Positions 17,301 to 26,407 of a stretch of 64,000 bases of DNA are shown here, in pieces (the stretch's first letter is position 1; each line of letters begins with the position of its first letter). The notes beneath the pieces are model-generated. The model was not told where the DNA came from. It did not search any database and saw nothing but the letters and a program-made list of their open reading frames with translations. The position numbers were made by a program, and so were the translations under genes. Where the stretch lies: assembly GCA_013388545.1 (NCBI GenBank), contig JACAFB010000067.1, positions 1 through 64,000 of the forward strand, in the 5' to 3' direction. This DNA is from Ignavibacteriaceae bacterium (GTDB lineage: Bacteria > Bacteroidota > Ignavibacteria > Ignavibacteriales > Ignavibacteriaceae).

Positions 17301-19733
17301 ATGAAAACTGTTAGAGTACTCGTTTTATTTTTTTTGATCTTTTCTATTGAGATAGTCCCTCAGAATTTTTTCCCATCGTATTTTATCCAGAATGATCTTG
17401 CTTTTTCTTCTCCCGGTTCATTCAGATATGGATTAAACGGCTACGAAAACCCCGCAACATTAGCACTGCTTGATCAACCGGATTTAATTTTTTCGTGGAA
17501 TGACGCTGATGGCTCTTTCCTTCAGATGAATCATTGGGGATTGTTTGCAAGTGTTCCGGGGTTTGGTTTCGGAATGGTTAAAACCAAAGCAGGCGGTCTT
17601 TCAGTTACGGATTACAAACTCTCTGCCGGAGCAGGAAATAAAAAATTTAATTTCGGAATTGGTTATGGCTGGTCGACAGGCAGCAAAGATTTTTTTCTCA
17701 GGAAAGATTTTATTGCTCTCGGCACCTTACTTAGATTAAACAGTTATATCTCGCTTGGACTTTCAGGAAATCTTCCATTCAATTCCAAGGGAGAAGGGGC
17801 AGTTGATCTTGGTCTTCGGCCATTCGGCAACGAAAAAATTACTCTCTTCGGAGATTACGTTTTCAAGAACCAGAGATTTCCTTCTGATGTTCGCTGGAGT
17901 GCAGGTGCAGTTGTAGAACCTGTTGATGGCATAAGGATTTTTGGCCGATATTTCGATACCAAAGTATTTTCGGCAGGATTGCAACTGAGTTTTGGAAATA
18001 TTTCTCTCTTTTCACAAAGCAGCTTTAACGATAAGAGTGAATACAAGTTCAATACTTATGGAATCAGGATCGGCGGTTACGACAGAAATATAGCAGATTT
18101 TCTTTCATCTCATAATGAATATCTTGAGCTAAATCTGAGGGGCGGAATTAAATATCAGAAAAATAAATTATTCGACAATTCTAATTCATTGCACTCACTG
18201 CTTCAATCAATAGATGCAGCGGCAAATGATAAATCGGTTTCAGGAATAGTTATGAATCTTTCGGGGATATCAATTAATCGCGAAATGCTGTGGGAGCTCA
18301 GGGAAAAATTCAGAGAATTTAAAGACCACGGTAAAAAAATTGTTATTTACATTGACCGCGTTTCAATTGATGATTATCATCTTGCATCTGTTGCAGATAA
18401 AATTGTAATTGATCCCCTCGGATCAATTCAGCTTCCCGGATTTATAAGGGGAAAAGGTTACTACAAAAATTTGTTAGAACTTGCCGGAATAGGATTCAGA
18501 GAATTACGTTACTTTAAGTACAAATCTGCTTCCGAAACATTTGCTAATGATAAAATGAGTGATGCAGACAGAGAACAGCTTCAGCTTATCGTGGATAATT
18601 ATTACGAAACTGCAAAAAAAGAAATTTGCTTAAGCCGCAATCTTACATATGAAAAATTTGATGAGCTTGTAAATGATATATCGATGTTTAATCCCGAAGA
18701 TGCAATTAAATATGGTCTTGCCGATACTATTGCAAGATTTGATGCTTTGAATGAAGTAATAAAAAATCTTGAAGGCAGAGATTATAAAAGAATCTCAGCC
18801 GGCTCACTTGAAAAACTTAAATTGCCGGGTGATAACTTTTGGGGCAGGAAAAAAGAAATTGCATTAATTTATGCGATTGGTTCCTGTGCTATGGATGAGG
18901 GAATAAATGCACGTTCGCTGGTGAATTATATTCAGGCGGCAGTTGAGAATGAAAACATTAAAGCAATAATATTACGTGTTGATTCTCCCGGAGGCGATGC
19001 GCTTGCTTCAGATCTTATTGCTGAGGCCTTACGAAAAGCTAAAGGAAAAAAGCAGGTGATTATTTCACAAGGTTATGTTGCTGGTTCGGGCGGATACTGG
19101 CTTTCAATGTACGGAGATACAATTGTTAGTGCTCCAACAACAATTACAGGATCAATCGGAGTAATTGGCGGTTATTATTTCAATAAGTCCTTAAAAGAAA
19201 AAATTGGATTGACTACCGACTTTGTGAAAAGAGGTGAGCACGCAGATTATGGATTTGGCTTTACTTTCCCGCTGATAAATATGGTATTGCCCGACAGAGA
19301 TATGAATGATTTCGAATTGATGAGAGCAGAAAACATAATTAAATCTATGTATAAAGATTTTGTAACTAAAGTTGCTTTGGGGCGAAATAAAACTTTCGAT
19401 GAGATTGAAAAGATTGCGCAGGGAAGAGTTTGGTCGGGAATTAATGCTAAAGAGCTCGGGCTTGTAGATGTTCTTGGAGGGTTGGACATTGCAATAAAAA
19501 TTGCCCTCGAAAAAACCGGGTTAAAAGAAAACGAATATGAAATAGTTGAATATCCGGATGCTCCATGGATTGATTTAAGTATGTTTATTCCTAAAATTGT
19601 AGGTGTTGAAACCATCCGGAATATTGAACAAGACCCATTCATCAATGAATTAAGATTCAGGTTACAGAATAACGGAACACCAATGCCCATACTCCCGTTG
19701 GAACAAATGGAAATGATTTATCCACAGGAATAA
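17301..19733 (+). CDS. sppA: SppA-type signal peptide peptidase fused to an outer-membrane barrel-like N-terminus
   Basis: I place the start at 17301 (MKTVRVLVLFFLIFSIEIVPQ, a signal peptide) because GGAG lies just upstream; an in-frame ATG at 17190 lacks both. The 810-residue product has two parts. Residues about 20-285 are short amphipathic strands rich in Gly and aromatics, with alternations such as GLFASVPGFGFGMVK and SYISLGLSGNLPF, reading like a beta-barrel. Residues about 290-780 are a full-length tandem S49 protease of the SppA 67K type: catalytic lysine Lys408 in KYKSASE and serine Ser596 in GYVAGSGGYWLS. No inner-membrane helix follows the signal peptide, unlike classical SppA. It would degrade leftover signal peptides or misfolded envelope proteins from the periplasmic face of the outer membrane. 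The barrel reading is inference. Confidence 0.88.
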   Translation: MKTVRVLVLFFLIFSIEIVPQNFFPSYFIQNDLAFSSPGSFRYGLNGYENPATLALLDQPDLIFSWNDADGSFLQMNHWGLFASVPGFGFGMVKTKAGGLSVTDYKLSAGAGNKKFNFGIGYGWSTGSKDFFLRKDFIALGTLLRLNSYISLGLSGNLPFNSKGEGAVDLGLRPFGNEKITLFGDYVFKNQRFPSDVRWSAGAVVEPVDGIRIFGRYFDTKVFSAGLQLSFGNISLFSQSSFNDKSEYKFNTYGIRIGGYDRNIADFLSSHNEYLELNLRGGIKYQKNKLFDNSNSLHSLLQSIDAAANDKSVSGIVMNLSGISINREMLWELREKFREFKDHGKKIVIYIDRVSIDDYHLASVADKIVIDPLGSIQLPGFIRGKGYYKNLLELAGIGFRELRYFKYKSASETFANDKMSDADREQLQLIVDNYYETAKKEICLSRNLTYEKFDELVNDISMFNPEDAIKYGLADTIARFDALNEVIKNLEGRDYKRISAGSLEKLKLPGDNFWGRKKEIALIYAIGSCAMDEGINARSLVNYIQAAVENENIKAIILRVDSPGGDALASDLIAEALRKAKGKKQVIISQGYVAGSGGYWLSMYGDTIVSAPTTITGSIGVIGGYYFNKSLKEKIGLTTDFVKRGEHADYGFGFTFPLINMVLPDRDMNDFELMRAENIIKSMYKDFVTKVALGRNKTFDEIEKIAQGRVWSGINAKELGLVDVLGGLDIAIKIALEKTGLKENEYEIVEYPDAPWIDLSMFIPKIVGVETIRNIEQDPFINELRFRLQNNGTPMPILPLEQMEMIYPQE

Positions 19734-19794
19734 TTTTGCATTATGTTTGTTCTTTTTAGAATTTAAATTTGCTTGAGAAGTCACCTGGTGGTTA

Positions 19795-19821
19795 GCAGGT
19801 ACGCAAATTTGTCGTACCTGC
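19795..19821 (+). terminator. Hairpin after the SppA fusion gene
   Basis: GCAGGTACG at 19795-19803 pairs with CGTACCTGC at 19813-19821 around a 9-nt loop and is followed by TTTAAATAATTATTC. It sits between convergent genes and probably serves both. Confidence 0.7.
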
Positions 19822-19874
19822 TTTAAATAATTATTCTTACTCCCTCAAAAATTTTCCTTTATCTGAATTAAGTA

Positions 19875-22800
19875 TTATAACTTTCTTGCAACAACCACTA
19901 CTGTTTTTAAAGTTTCAATCACACCCGAACTCTGATTCAACGCTTCAAGAAAGACGATGTAAATACCAATTCGTAATGCTTGTCCATCATCACCAAGTCC
20001 ATCAAAGATAACAGAGCCATTAGACCCGCTCGCTTGATTATTTGCCAGTGTTCTTACAAGCCTTCCTGTGCTGTCGAAAATTTTTATTCTTACTTGCGCA
20101 ACGGTTTGAGTAAGACTATAATTAATTATTGTGAAATCCTCAAAGCCGTCGTTATCGGGTGAAAATGGATTAGGGGATACAGAAATATTTGTACTGGTAT
20201 TCAAATTGACCGTATAAATGCTGTTCTCAGCTGCAGGAGTTGCGCCAATCGGCTCAACAGAGGTGCTCCAGTTTTTCATATCGTTTGATGAGAGCAGGGG
20301 ATTTATCCTTTCAAGAGATTTATTCCTGGTAACAGAAATATTTTTGTTGTTCCATGAATCGGAATAAAAAACCGAGTCAATTACATTTCCTCTGACATCT
20401 TTTAACAGTATCATTTCTCCGCTGTTTGTAAGTCCGAGGCTTGATTGATCAATATCTTTAACGTATGGATAATTGTTAAGGGAATATTTTAATCTGACTA
20501 ATGAATCTGCTGCAAGGACAAAATAGTTGTCTGGCGGAAGGTTTAGGGTTGTTTCAGAAAGTTTAAAGAAGTTTCCCTTTTCATCTTCAATTCTCCATCC
20601 GCCCAGGTTTACTGAGTCATTACTGGTATTAAGGAATTCTACAAATTCCGAGTTATCGATATCAGGATCATACATTATTTCATTTATGACAATCTGATTC
20701 CTTTCGTAGTCGGGAATATTCAGCAATGAATTAGGAGCTCCCGGAGTGCTTTTGTTTTGATTGAGGGAGGTTGTCCAATTCAAACTGTCATTTGATGATT
20801 TCTCAAAAGAGAACCTTTCAAGAGAATAACCATTTAGCCCGCCCCAGGATGATCTGTAAAACAGGCTGTCAACAATACCATTCCTGAAGTCATATAGAAT
20901 TATTCCGTCAGCTGAATTTCCGAGAGTGCCAAAATTCACAATAAAAACTTTAGAGATAACTTCGGGGTAGAATCTAAAGAAAGATGTGTCTTTTGAAATA
21001 ATAAAATATTCTCCGGGTTCAATATTCGTTTCAGTATTTGAAATAAAACTTTTTGTCGGGGTAGTAAGAATATCGCTCACAGCCCAATCTTTAATATTCA
21101 CTGTATAATTAGAAATATTTACTAGTTCAAACCACTCGGGTTTACCGGAATCGGGATCGTACATTACTTCATTTACTTTTACAATGTTCTGTGGAAATCC
21201 CGGCTCAATAGATTTTTCGAGATAATTATTTAGCGTGTCTTCGTCGCTGTCGTACAATATTTTAATAGCCGTAAATATTTTCTTTTGAAGATTATTTATT
21301 GTATTTGCCGAGGAAATAAAAACTGAATCACCGGGCAAAAGATTCTGATACGACTGAGTGCTTAGAAGCTGATCGGGAATATTGTTTGAATCAGAATCGA
21401 AAAAGAATTGAACCTGAAAGTTTCCGGCAGAAGAACTTCCGTTATTTTTAACTTTGGCAATTATTCTGATATTGTCTCCGCTTACCGGAAATCTTGGATC
21501 AAATGACATCGAAGATGCAGACAGATCGAATTGTTTTGGTGTCAGACTATTTGTTCTGCCAGGTGTGCTTTGTTCATTATCTTCGGATGAACCCCAGTTT
21601 GCAGGCAAATTTGAAGAAGCGTTAAGAGATTTGCGTTCAAGCGATAAGCCGTTTGTTCCACCCCAGTCCGAATTATAATATACCGAATCTACTGTTGAGC
21701 CAAATAGATCTTTTAAAACCACACCATCAGCATCGTTATTAAGTGTGGGTAAATTCAGCTTAATAATTTTTGAAGGAATTAACCTGTGATAATTTTTTAT
21801 TGTTGTATCACGCGAGACTACAAAATAACTTTTAGCATCGACAAAAATTTCCTCCTTTATTGAAGCCGTTACGGGAGTAGTAATTATATCTGTTATTGAC
21901 CAGTCCTTAAGATTTATGGAGTCATCAGTATTATTATAAAATTCGATCCACTCGGGCTCGCCGCCGGTTGGTGTAAAAAGTATTTCATTAATAGTTATTG
22001 AAAGCGGCTGATAACCAGGGGCAGTGGTTTTGTAAAAATAGTTATTAGTTGTGTCCTGATCCTGATTAAAAATTGCTCTTGCAAAAAATCCCCGTTTATT
22101 TTGAAGATTCTCGATAAGATAATTTATTGAATAAATTGCCGAGTCATTTGCTGCAAGGTTAAGTGAACCTAGCGAAGTTAAAAGTAAATCGGGAATTGAA
22201 TCGAGGTTTGTATCTTCATAGAACTGAATTTCAAAGTTGGCGGAATTCTTTCCGATATTTTTCACTTTAACTGATGGGTTGACATTACTTCCTTTAAGCG
22301 GAAAGGGCGGATCGAAAATAATAGTACTTAACTCAACGTCAAAGTCCTTTACAGTTATTGAGTTTATTGAGCCGGGCGTCCCGCCGAGTCTGTTTCTTGT
22401 TGTTCCCCAATTTAAAGAATCAGTTGAAGGAAATTCGGTATTTAATCTTTCCAGTGAAAATCCATCCTCACCACCCCAATCAGGAAAATAAAAAAGTGAA
22501 TCAATTACCCGGCTAAGCGAATCGATTAAAATTAGTTTATCGCCGGAGTTATTAAGCGAAGGGAAGTTATTCACAACAAGCTTTGAGGGAATATTAAAGT
22601 AGCTCAGAATTGAACTATCTGATGCAAAAACCAGGTATTCTCCCGGATTTAATAATATCGATTCATCAACAACTTTTAGCGAATCATTGTTGTCTGCAAG
22701 CTGGTAATTCTTCAGGTTGATCACTTTACTGCTTCGGTTAAATATTTCAATCCATTCAGGCTGTGCAGATTTTGGTGCATACATTATTTCATTAATTACC

Positions 22801-24545
22801 AGGTCATTTCTTGCTTCGTTAATTGTTACGCCTGCTACTTCAGTTATCAATGAATTATTAGTAGTGTCATCATCAGGAACAACAACCACTTTAGCAATAA
22901 AACTGTTTTGCCCGGTTAAATAATCATTAGTCGATATTGAAGAACTGATGCTGTCATTAGGTAAAAGCGGATTTGCATTGAATGAACCAATGAATTCTGA
23001 TGTCTGTGCAATTGAATCGAGATTTGCATCCCTGAAAAAGCTGATGTTAAAAGCAGAAGAAACATTCAATCCGATATTTTTCACAGTGAAATTAAATGAA
23101 ATTGGTTCACCAGTGATTACAAAAGGTTTTTCGCTCTCAAAAGCTGAAAGCTTTAAATCATTTGCTTTTGGAGTTAATGAATTTATAATTCCGGGGGTCC
23201 CTTTGAATATACTCACTGAGGTTCCCCAATTGGTTTCGAGAGTTGAAGAAAAATCAGGAGAAATTCTTTCCAGAGATTTTCCTCCAGTATTTCCACCCCA
23301 GCCCGGAAGATAGAATAAGCTGTCTATCAAAACGCCAAGCGAATCCTTTATTACTACTGCATCTCCGGTGTTATTAAGTGCAGGAAGATTCAGCTCCACA
23401 ATTGCAACAGGGATGTTGTAAAAATTCAAAATCGAAGAATCTTTTGTTAAAATTAAAAATGAACCGGACGGGATACTTAAGTCTTGATTTGTAATTGTCA
23501 CTGTTGATGAATTATCGCTGAATTTCCATTTCTTCAGGTTAATGGATGATGATGTCCGGTTAAAGATCTCTAACCATTCAGGTTCACCGCTTGATGGCGC
23601 ATACATGATTTCATTTATAACAATATCATTATAATTCTGAGCAGGAGGATAAACAGAAAATGATTTAATTTTCTGATTATTTAATGAATTTTCATCCAGG
23701 CTAAAAATAACCCTTGAAATTATCTGATAATTACCTGCCGCAGCATTAGTAATTGAAACAACCGCATCAATTGAGTCATTGGGTGTAAGGTTAAGATATG
23801 ATTGTGTGAAAATAATCTCACCTGTTTCGGGTATTGAATTAAAGTTTGCGTCGTTAAAAATTTCTATAGAATAATCCGGTGCTGTCATTATCCCGATATT
23901 TTTGACCGTCGCAGTTATTTCTAAATTATCTCCCTGAAAGGGAACCTCAGGAAAAATCCTGATGCTATTGAGTGAGAGATCGTAATTTGAAGGAGTTACC
24001 GAATTTTTTGAGCCGGGACTTCCATTTGTTGTAAGCCCATTGGCCCAGTTAGAATCTGAACTGTCTTTGTTCATCAGAATTTTTTCATCGGAAAAAGTCT
24101 GGCTATTATTTGCTGAATAGAATCGGAAATCAAGTGTATCGTTGATCGAGTTGATCAGCCATATAGGTCTGCTGGTTGTGTTTGCCATTCCGGATGACCC
24201 GAAAGAATTATCCGAAATTTTTAGTTTTAAAGCATTAGGAGGAATCAAGTTGTTATAAATACCGCTTGCAAAATCATAATCGCCTTCAAGAATTACAGCA
24301 AATGATTTCGGTTGAAGCACAGTCCCGAAGCCGGCATCGGTTATTACATCAGCATTCGAAGTATAGTATTTTATTTTATAGCCGGAGAGATCTATGCTCT
24401 GGGTTTCACTTAAATTATAAATTTCTATAAACTCATTATTTCCTGACTGCGGGTAAAACATCACTTCGCTGAAAGTTAGTAATGTATCAGTTTGCCCGAA
24501 TAAAAATCCCGATATAAAAATCAGGAGCAATAAAAGTTTTTTCAT
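19875..24545 (-). CDS. Giant secreted lamin-tail-domain / CARDB protein
   Basis: A 1556-residue exported protein with signal peptide MKKLLLLLIFISGFLFG. It has six lamin-tail-like domains (LTD), each opening like INEIMYAPSSGEPEWLEIFN, starting near residues 20, 305, 585, 855, 1130 and 1290. Between most of them lies an Ig-like CARDB-type domain opening like FDLSASSMSFDPRFP and containing VKNIG. One LTD plus one CARDB gives a module of roughly 270-280 residues repeated four times. The last 100 residues have VSPNPFSPDNDGFEDFTIINY, then VRIKIFDSTGRLVRTL and DGLGDDGQALRIGIYIVFLE. This is a FlgD-like Ig or type B-like sorting end, unlike the type A domains elsewhere here. A surface adhesive or scaffolding role is likely. 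GAGGAT precedes the start; the SDR gene lies 20 bases upstream on the same strand. Confidence 0.88.
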   Translation of the reverse strand: MKKLLLLLIFISGFLFGQTDTLLTFSEVMFYPQSGNNEFIEIYNLSETQSIDLSGYKIKYYTSNADVITDAGFGTVLQPKSFAVILEGDYDFASGIYNNLIPPNALKLKISDNSFGSSGMANTTSRPIWLINSINDTLDFRFYSANNSQTFSDEKILMNKDSSDSNWANGLTTNGSPGSKNSVTPSNYDLSLNSIRIFPEVPFQGDNLEITATVKNIGIMTAPDYSIEIFNDANFNSIPETGEIIFTQSYLNLTPNDSIDAVVSITNAAAGNYQIISRVIFSLDENSLNNQKIKSFSVYPPAQNYNDIVINEIMYAPSSGEPEWLEIFNRTSSSINLKKWKFSDNSSTVTITNQDLSIPSGSFLILTKDSSILNFYNIPVAIVELNLPALNNTGDAVVIKDSLGVLIDSLFYLPGWGGNTGGKSLERISPDFSSTLETNWGTSVSIFKGTPGIINSLTPKANDLKLSAFESEKPFVITGEPISFNFTVKNIGLNVSSAFNISFFRDANLDSIAQTSEFIGSFNANPLLPNDSISSSISTNDYLTGQNSFIAKVVVVPDDDTTNNSLITEVAGVTINEARNDLVINEIMYAPKSAQPEWIEIFNRSSKVINLKNYQLADNNDSLKVVDESILLNPGEYLVFASDSSILSYFNIPSKLVVNNFPSLNNSGDKLILIDSLSRVIDSLFYFPDWGGEDGFSLERLNTEFPSTDSLNWGTTRNRLGGTPGSINSITVKDFDVELSTIIFDPPFPLKGSNVNPSVKVKNIGKNSANFEIQFYEDTNLDSIPDLLLTSLGSLNLAANDSAIYSINYLIENLQNKRGFFARAIFNQDQDTTNNYFYKTTAPGYQPLSITINEILFTPTGGEPEWIEFYNNTDDSINLKDWSITDIITTPVTASIKEEIFVDAKSYFVVSRDTTIKNYHRLIPSKIIKLNLPTLNNDADGVVLKDLFGSTVDSVYYNSDWGGTNGLSLERKSLNASSNLPANWGSSEDNEQSTPGRTNSLTPKQFDLSASSMSFDPRFPVSGDNIRIIAKVKNNGSSSAGNFQVQFFFDSDSNNIPDQLLSTQSYQNLLPGDSVFISSANTINNLQKKIFTAIKILYDSDEDTLNNYLEKSIEPGFPQNIVKVNEVMYDPDSGKPEWFELVNISNYTVNIKDWAVSDILTTPTKSFISNTETNIEPGEYFIISKDTSFFRFYPEVISKVFIVNFGTLGNSADGIILYDFRNGIVDSLFYRSSWGGLNGYSLERFSFEKSSNDSLNWTTSLNQNKSTPGAPNSLLNIPDYERNQIVINEIMYDPDIDNSEFVEFLNTSNDSVNLGGWRIEDEKGNFFKLSETTLNLPPDNYFVLAADSLVRLKYSLNNYPYVKDIDQSSLGLTNSGEMILLKDVRGNVIDSVFYSDSWNNKNISVTRNKSLERINPLLSSNDMKNWSTSVEPIGATPAAENSIYTVNLNTSTNISVSPNPFSPDNDGFEDFTIINYSLTQTVAQVRIKIFDSTGRLVRTLANNQASGSNGSVIFDGLGDDGQALRIGIYIVFLEALNQSSGVIETLKTVVVVARKL

Positions 24546-24565
24546 TATAAATCCTCTTAAAGTTT

Positions 24566-25336
24566 CTATTGTCTTTTCTTTAATTGAACTGAAGAAAGCC
24601 GGTCATAAATAAAAATAGGAAGATGTCTGGTTAACCTTGTCAGTAGTGACATCACTGCAGGAAACCGGATTTCTTTTTTCTCTTTTTTAATTCCCGAGAG
24701 AATAATCTGAGCAGCTTTTGCCGGCTGCATCAGGAAGGGCATATAAAATTCATTTTTGTCGGTCATCGGCGTTTTAACAAAGCCGGGTTTTACTGTAATA
24801 ACTTTCACATTATAATGCTGAAGTTCAACACGGAGGCTTTCAAGCAATGTTGTTAATGCAGATTTGCTTGCACAGTAAAATCCGCTTTTAGCAAAGCCCC
24901 TTGAATCTGCCATGCTCGAAACACCAACAATAACTCCGGATTTTCGTCTCATAAATACCGGAAGAATTTCCTCGATAAAATATACTACGCCAAGCACATT
25001 TGTTTTAAGGATTTCCTCGGCTTTGGCAGAATTAAACTCAGCTACCGAAGACCTCGTGCTGACTGCTGAATTTAGAATAGCTATATCTAACTCTCCTAAA
25101 TCCTTTCGAACTTCCTCAACAGCTTCTGCAACTTCATCCTTTTTAGTTACATCGCATTTGTAAGTTTTTATTATACTTCCGGAATCTTTGAGAATATCGG
25201 CAAGCTTATTTATTGCTTCTAAGTTTCTTGAAAGAATTGCAAGCCGGCACTTTTCATAAGCTAATGCAACCGCCAATTCATATCCGATTCCGCTCGATGC
25301 ACCGGTTAAAAGAATGGTTTTATTCTGTAAATCCAC
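24566..25336 (-). CDS. Short-chain dehydrogenase/reductase
   Basis: A classical SDR of 256 residues. The cofactor loop is TGASSGIG near residues 11-18, the structural NNAG equivalent reads LNSAVS, and the catalytic Ser...Tyr-x-x-x-Lys is VSSMADSRG then YCASKSA. The N-terminal TGASSGIG followed by LAILSRN suggests NADP(H), as in enzymes with a basic residue at that site. The substrate cannot be told. The C-terminal LTRHLPIFIYDRLSSVQLKKRQ is basic and may touch the membrane, as in SDRs acting on lipids; this is weak inference. The start codon is GTG (25334-25336) with AAAGGTG upstream. It is 20 bases ahead of the lamin-tail gene and may be co-transcribed. Confidence 0.9.
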   Translation of the reverse strand: MDLQNKTILLTGASSGIGYELAVALAYEKCRLAILSRNLEAINKLADILKDSGSIIKTYKCDVTKKDEVAEAVEEVRKDLGELDIAILNSAVSTRSSVAEFNSAKAEEILKTNVLGVVYFIEEILPVFMRRKSGVIVGVSSMADSRGFAKSGFYCASKSALTTLLESLRVELQHYNVKVITVKPGFVKTPMTDKNEFYMPFLMQPAKAAQIILSGIKKEKKEIRFPAVMSLLTRLTRHLPIFIYDRLSSVQLKKRQ

Positions 25337-25835
25337 AAAGCACCTTTCAGAAAATCAAGTAATTAATTTGATGTCAATATGCAAACTAAAAATTCAATTT
25401 TAAATATGTGAATTATAAAGAAGTAATTAAGATTTAATAGCTGCTATTGATTCAGATCCAATATTTATAGTCAGACCAGCATTTTAAGTGTTGGTTACTA
25501 TGTGAAAATCTTTTTATCATAAATTTTAACTTGATTTTTTATTCTGTTAAAGCTAGACGTATTCCGTTACGGTAATAATTATTTGTCATTAAAAGAGGTA
25601 ATCTCATACAAACATTAAAGTAGTTATTAGTATTTTTTACAAATCTTCAGAAGAGAATTTTTAATAAATTCTTAAAAGACTTTTTTGGTTATGTTTGAAT
25701 ATTCAAATTTGAAATGCTTTATTTTTTAGCAAAGGCTATTTAATTTGGAAGGGGAAAAAATACCGGATTCCCCGCATAGCAGGTGAATTTTTTTCTTTTC
25801 ACAATAATTAGTAATTTTTATCAAAAATTATTCCA
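25337..25835. other. 499-base intergenic region, no gene seen
   Basis: Very AT-rich DNA between the divergent SDR gene and the DUF3109-rpoN-hslUV series, with frequent stops in all frames. The only structures I noticed are a short hairpin (GGGGAA at 25751-25756 with TTCCCC at 25768-25773, loop 11 nt) and an imperfect palindrome around 25558-25574. It should contain two promoters, but none could be placed with confidence. Confidence 0.5.
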
Positions 25836-26405
25836 ATGTTTTCAAAATATTTAATATCTGTCCAGGAAGTTTTAGTTCGCAGGGAAATAGTCGATACTCC
25901 TTTTGCTTGTAACCTTGATAAATGTAAAGGAGCCTGTTGCACTTTAGAGAGCGAATTCGGGGCACCATTATTGCATGATGAAATAGACATTCTTAATGAG
26001 GCATTGGAAGTAATAAGAGATTATCTGCCGGAGAATCATAAAAAAGTAATAGAAGAACAGGGCTTTTCCTGCGAAAAGAAGGGAGAGTTGATGACGCTAA
26101 GCGTCGATAACAAAGCCTGTGTATTCGTTGTTTTTGAAAATGGAATAGCAAAATGTGCAATTGAAAAAGCTTTTCTTGATGGTAAAATTGATTTCAGGAA
26201 ACCAATTTCCTGTCATCTTTTCCCAATCAGGATATCAAACTTAGGAGGAGATGTTCTCAGGTACGAAAAATTCAGTGAGTGTGAACCCGCTCTTGAAAAT
26301 GGGAAAACAGAAAACTTAACTATTGCCGAGTTCTGTGAGGGGTCATTAACCCGGCTCTACGGTAAACAATGGTACGTTAAATTCATGAAAACTATTGGTA
26401 AATAA
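25836..26405 (+). CDS. DUF3109 family cysteine-rich protein
   Basis: A 189-residue cytoplasmic protein with the Cys pattern of DUF3109: CNLDKCKGACC near residues 24-34, then FSCEKK, AKCAIEKAF, ISCHLFPIR, SECEPAL and EFCEGS. This layout resembles the YkgJ/UPF0153-type zinc- or iron-sulfur-binding proteins, so it probably binds metal. Its function is unknown. It begins a plus-strand series and ends only 2 bases before rpoN, so the two are very probably translated from one message. Confidence 0.85.
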   Translation: MFSKYLISVQEVLVRREIVDTPFACNLDKCKGACCTLESEFGAPLLHDEIDILNEALEVIRDYLPENHKKVIEEQGFSCEKKGELMTLSVDNKACVFVVFENGIAKCAIEKAFLDGKIDFRKPISCHLFPIRISNLGGDVLRYEKFSECEPALENGKTENLTIAEFCEGSLTRLYGKQWYVKFMKTIGK

Positions 26406-26407
26406 TT

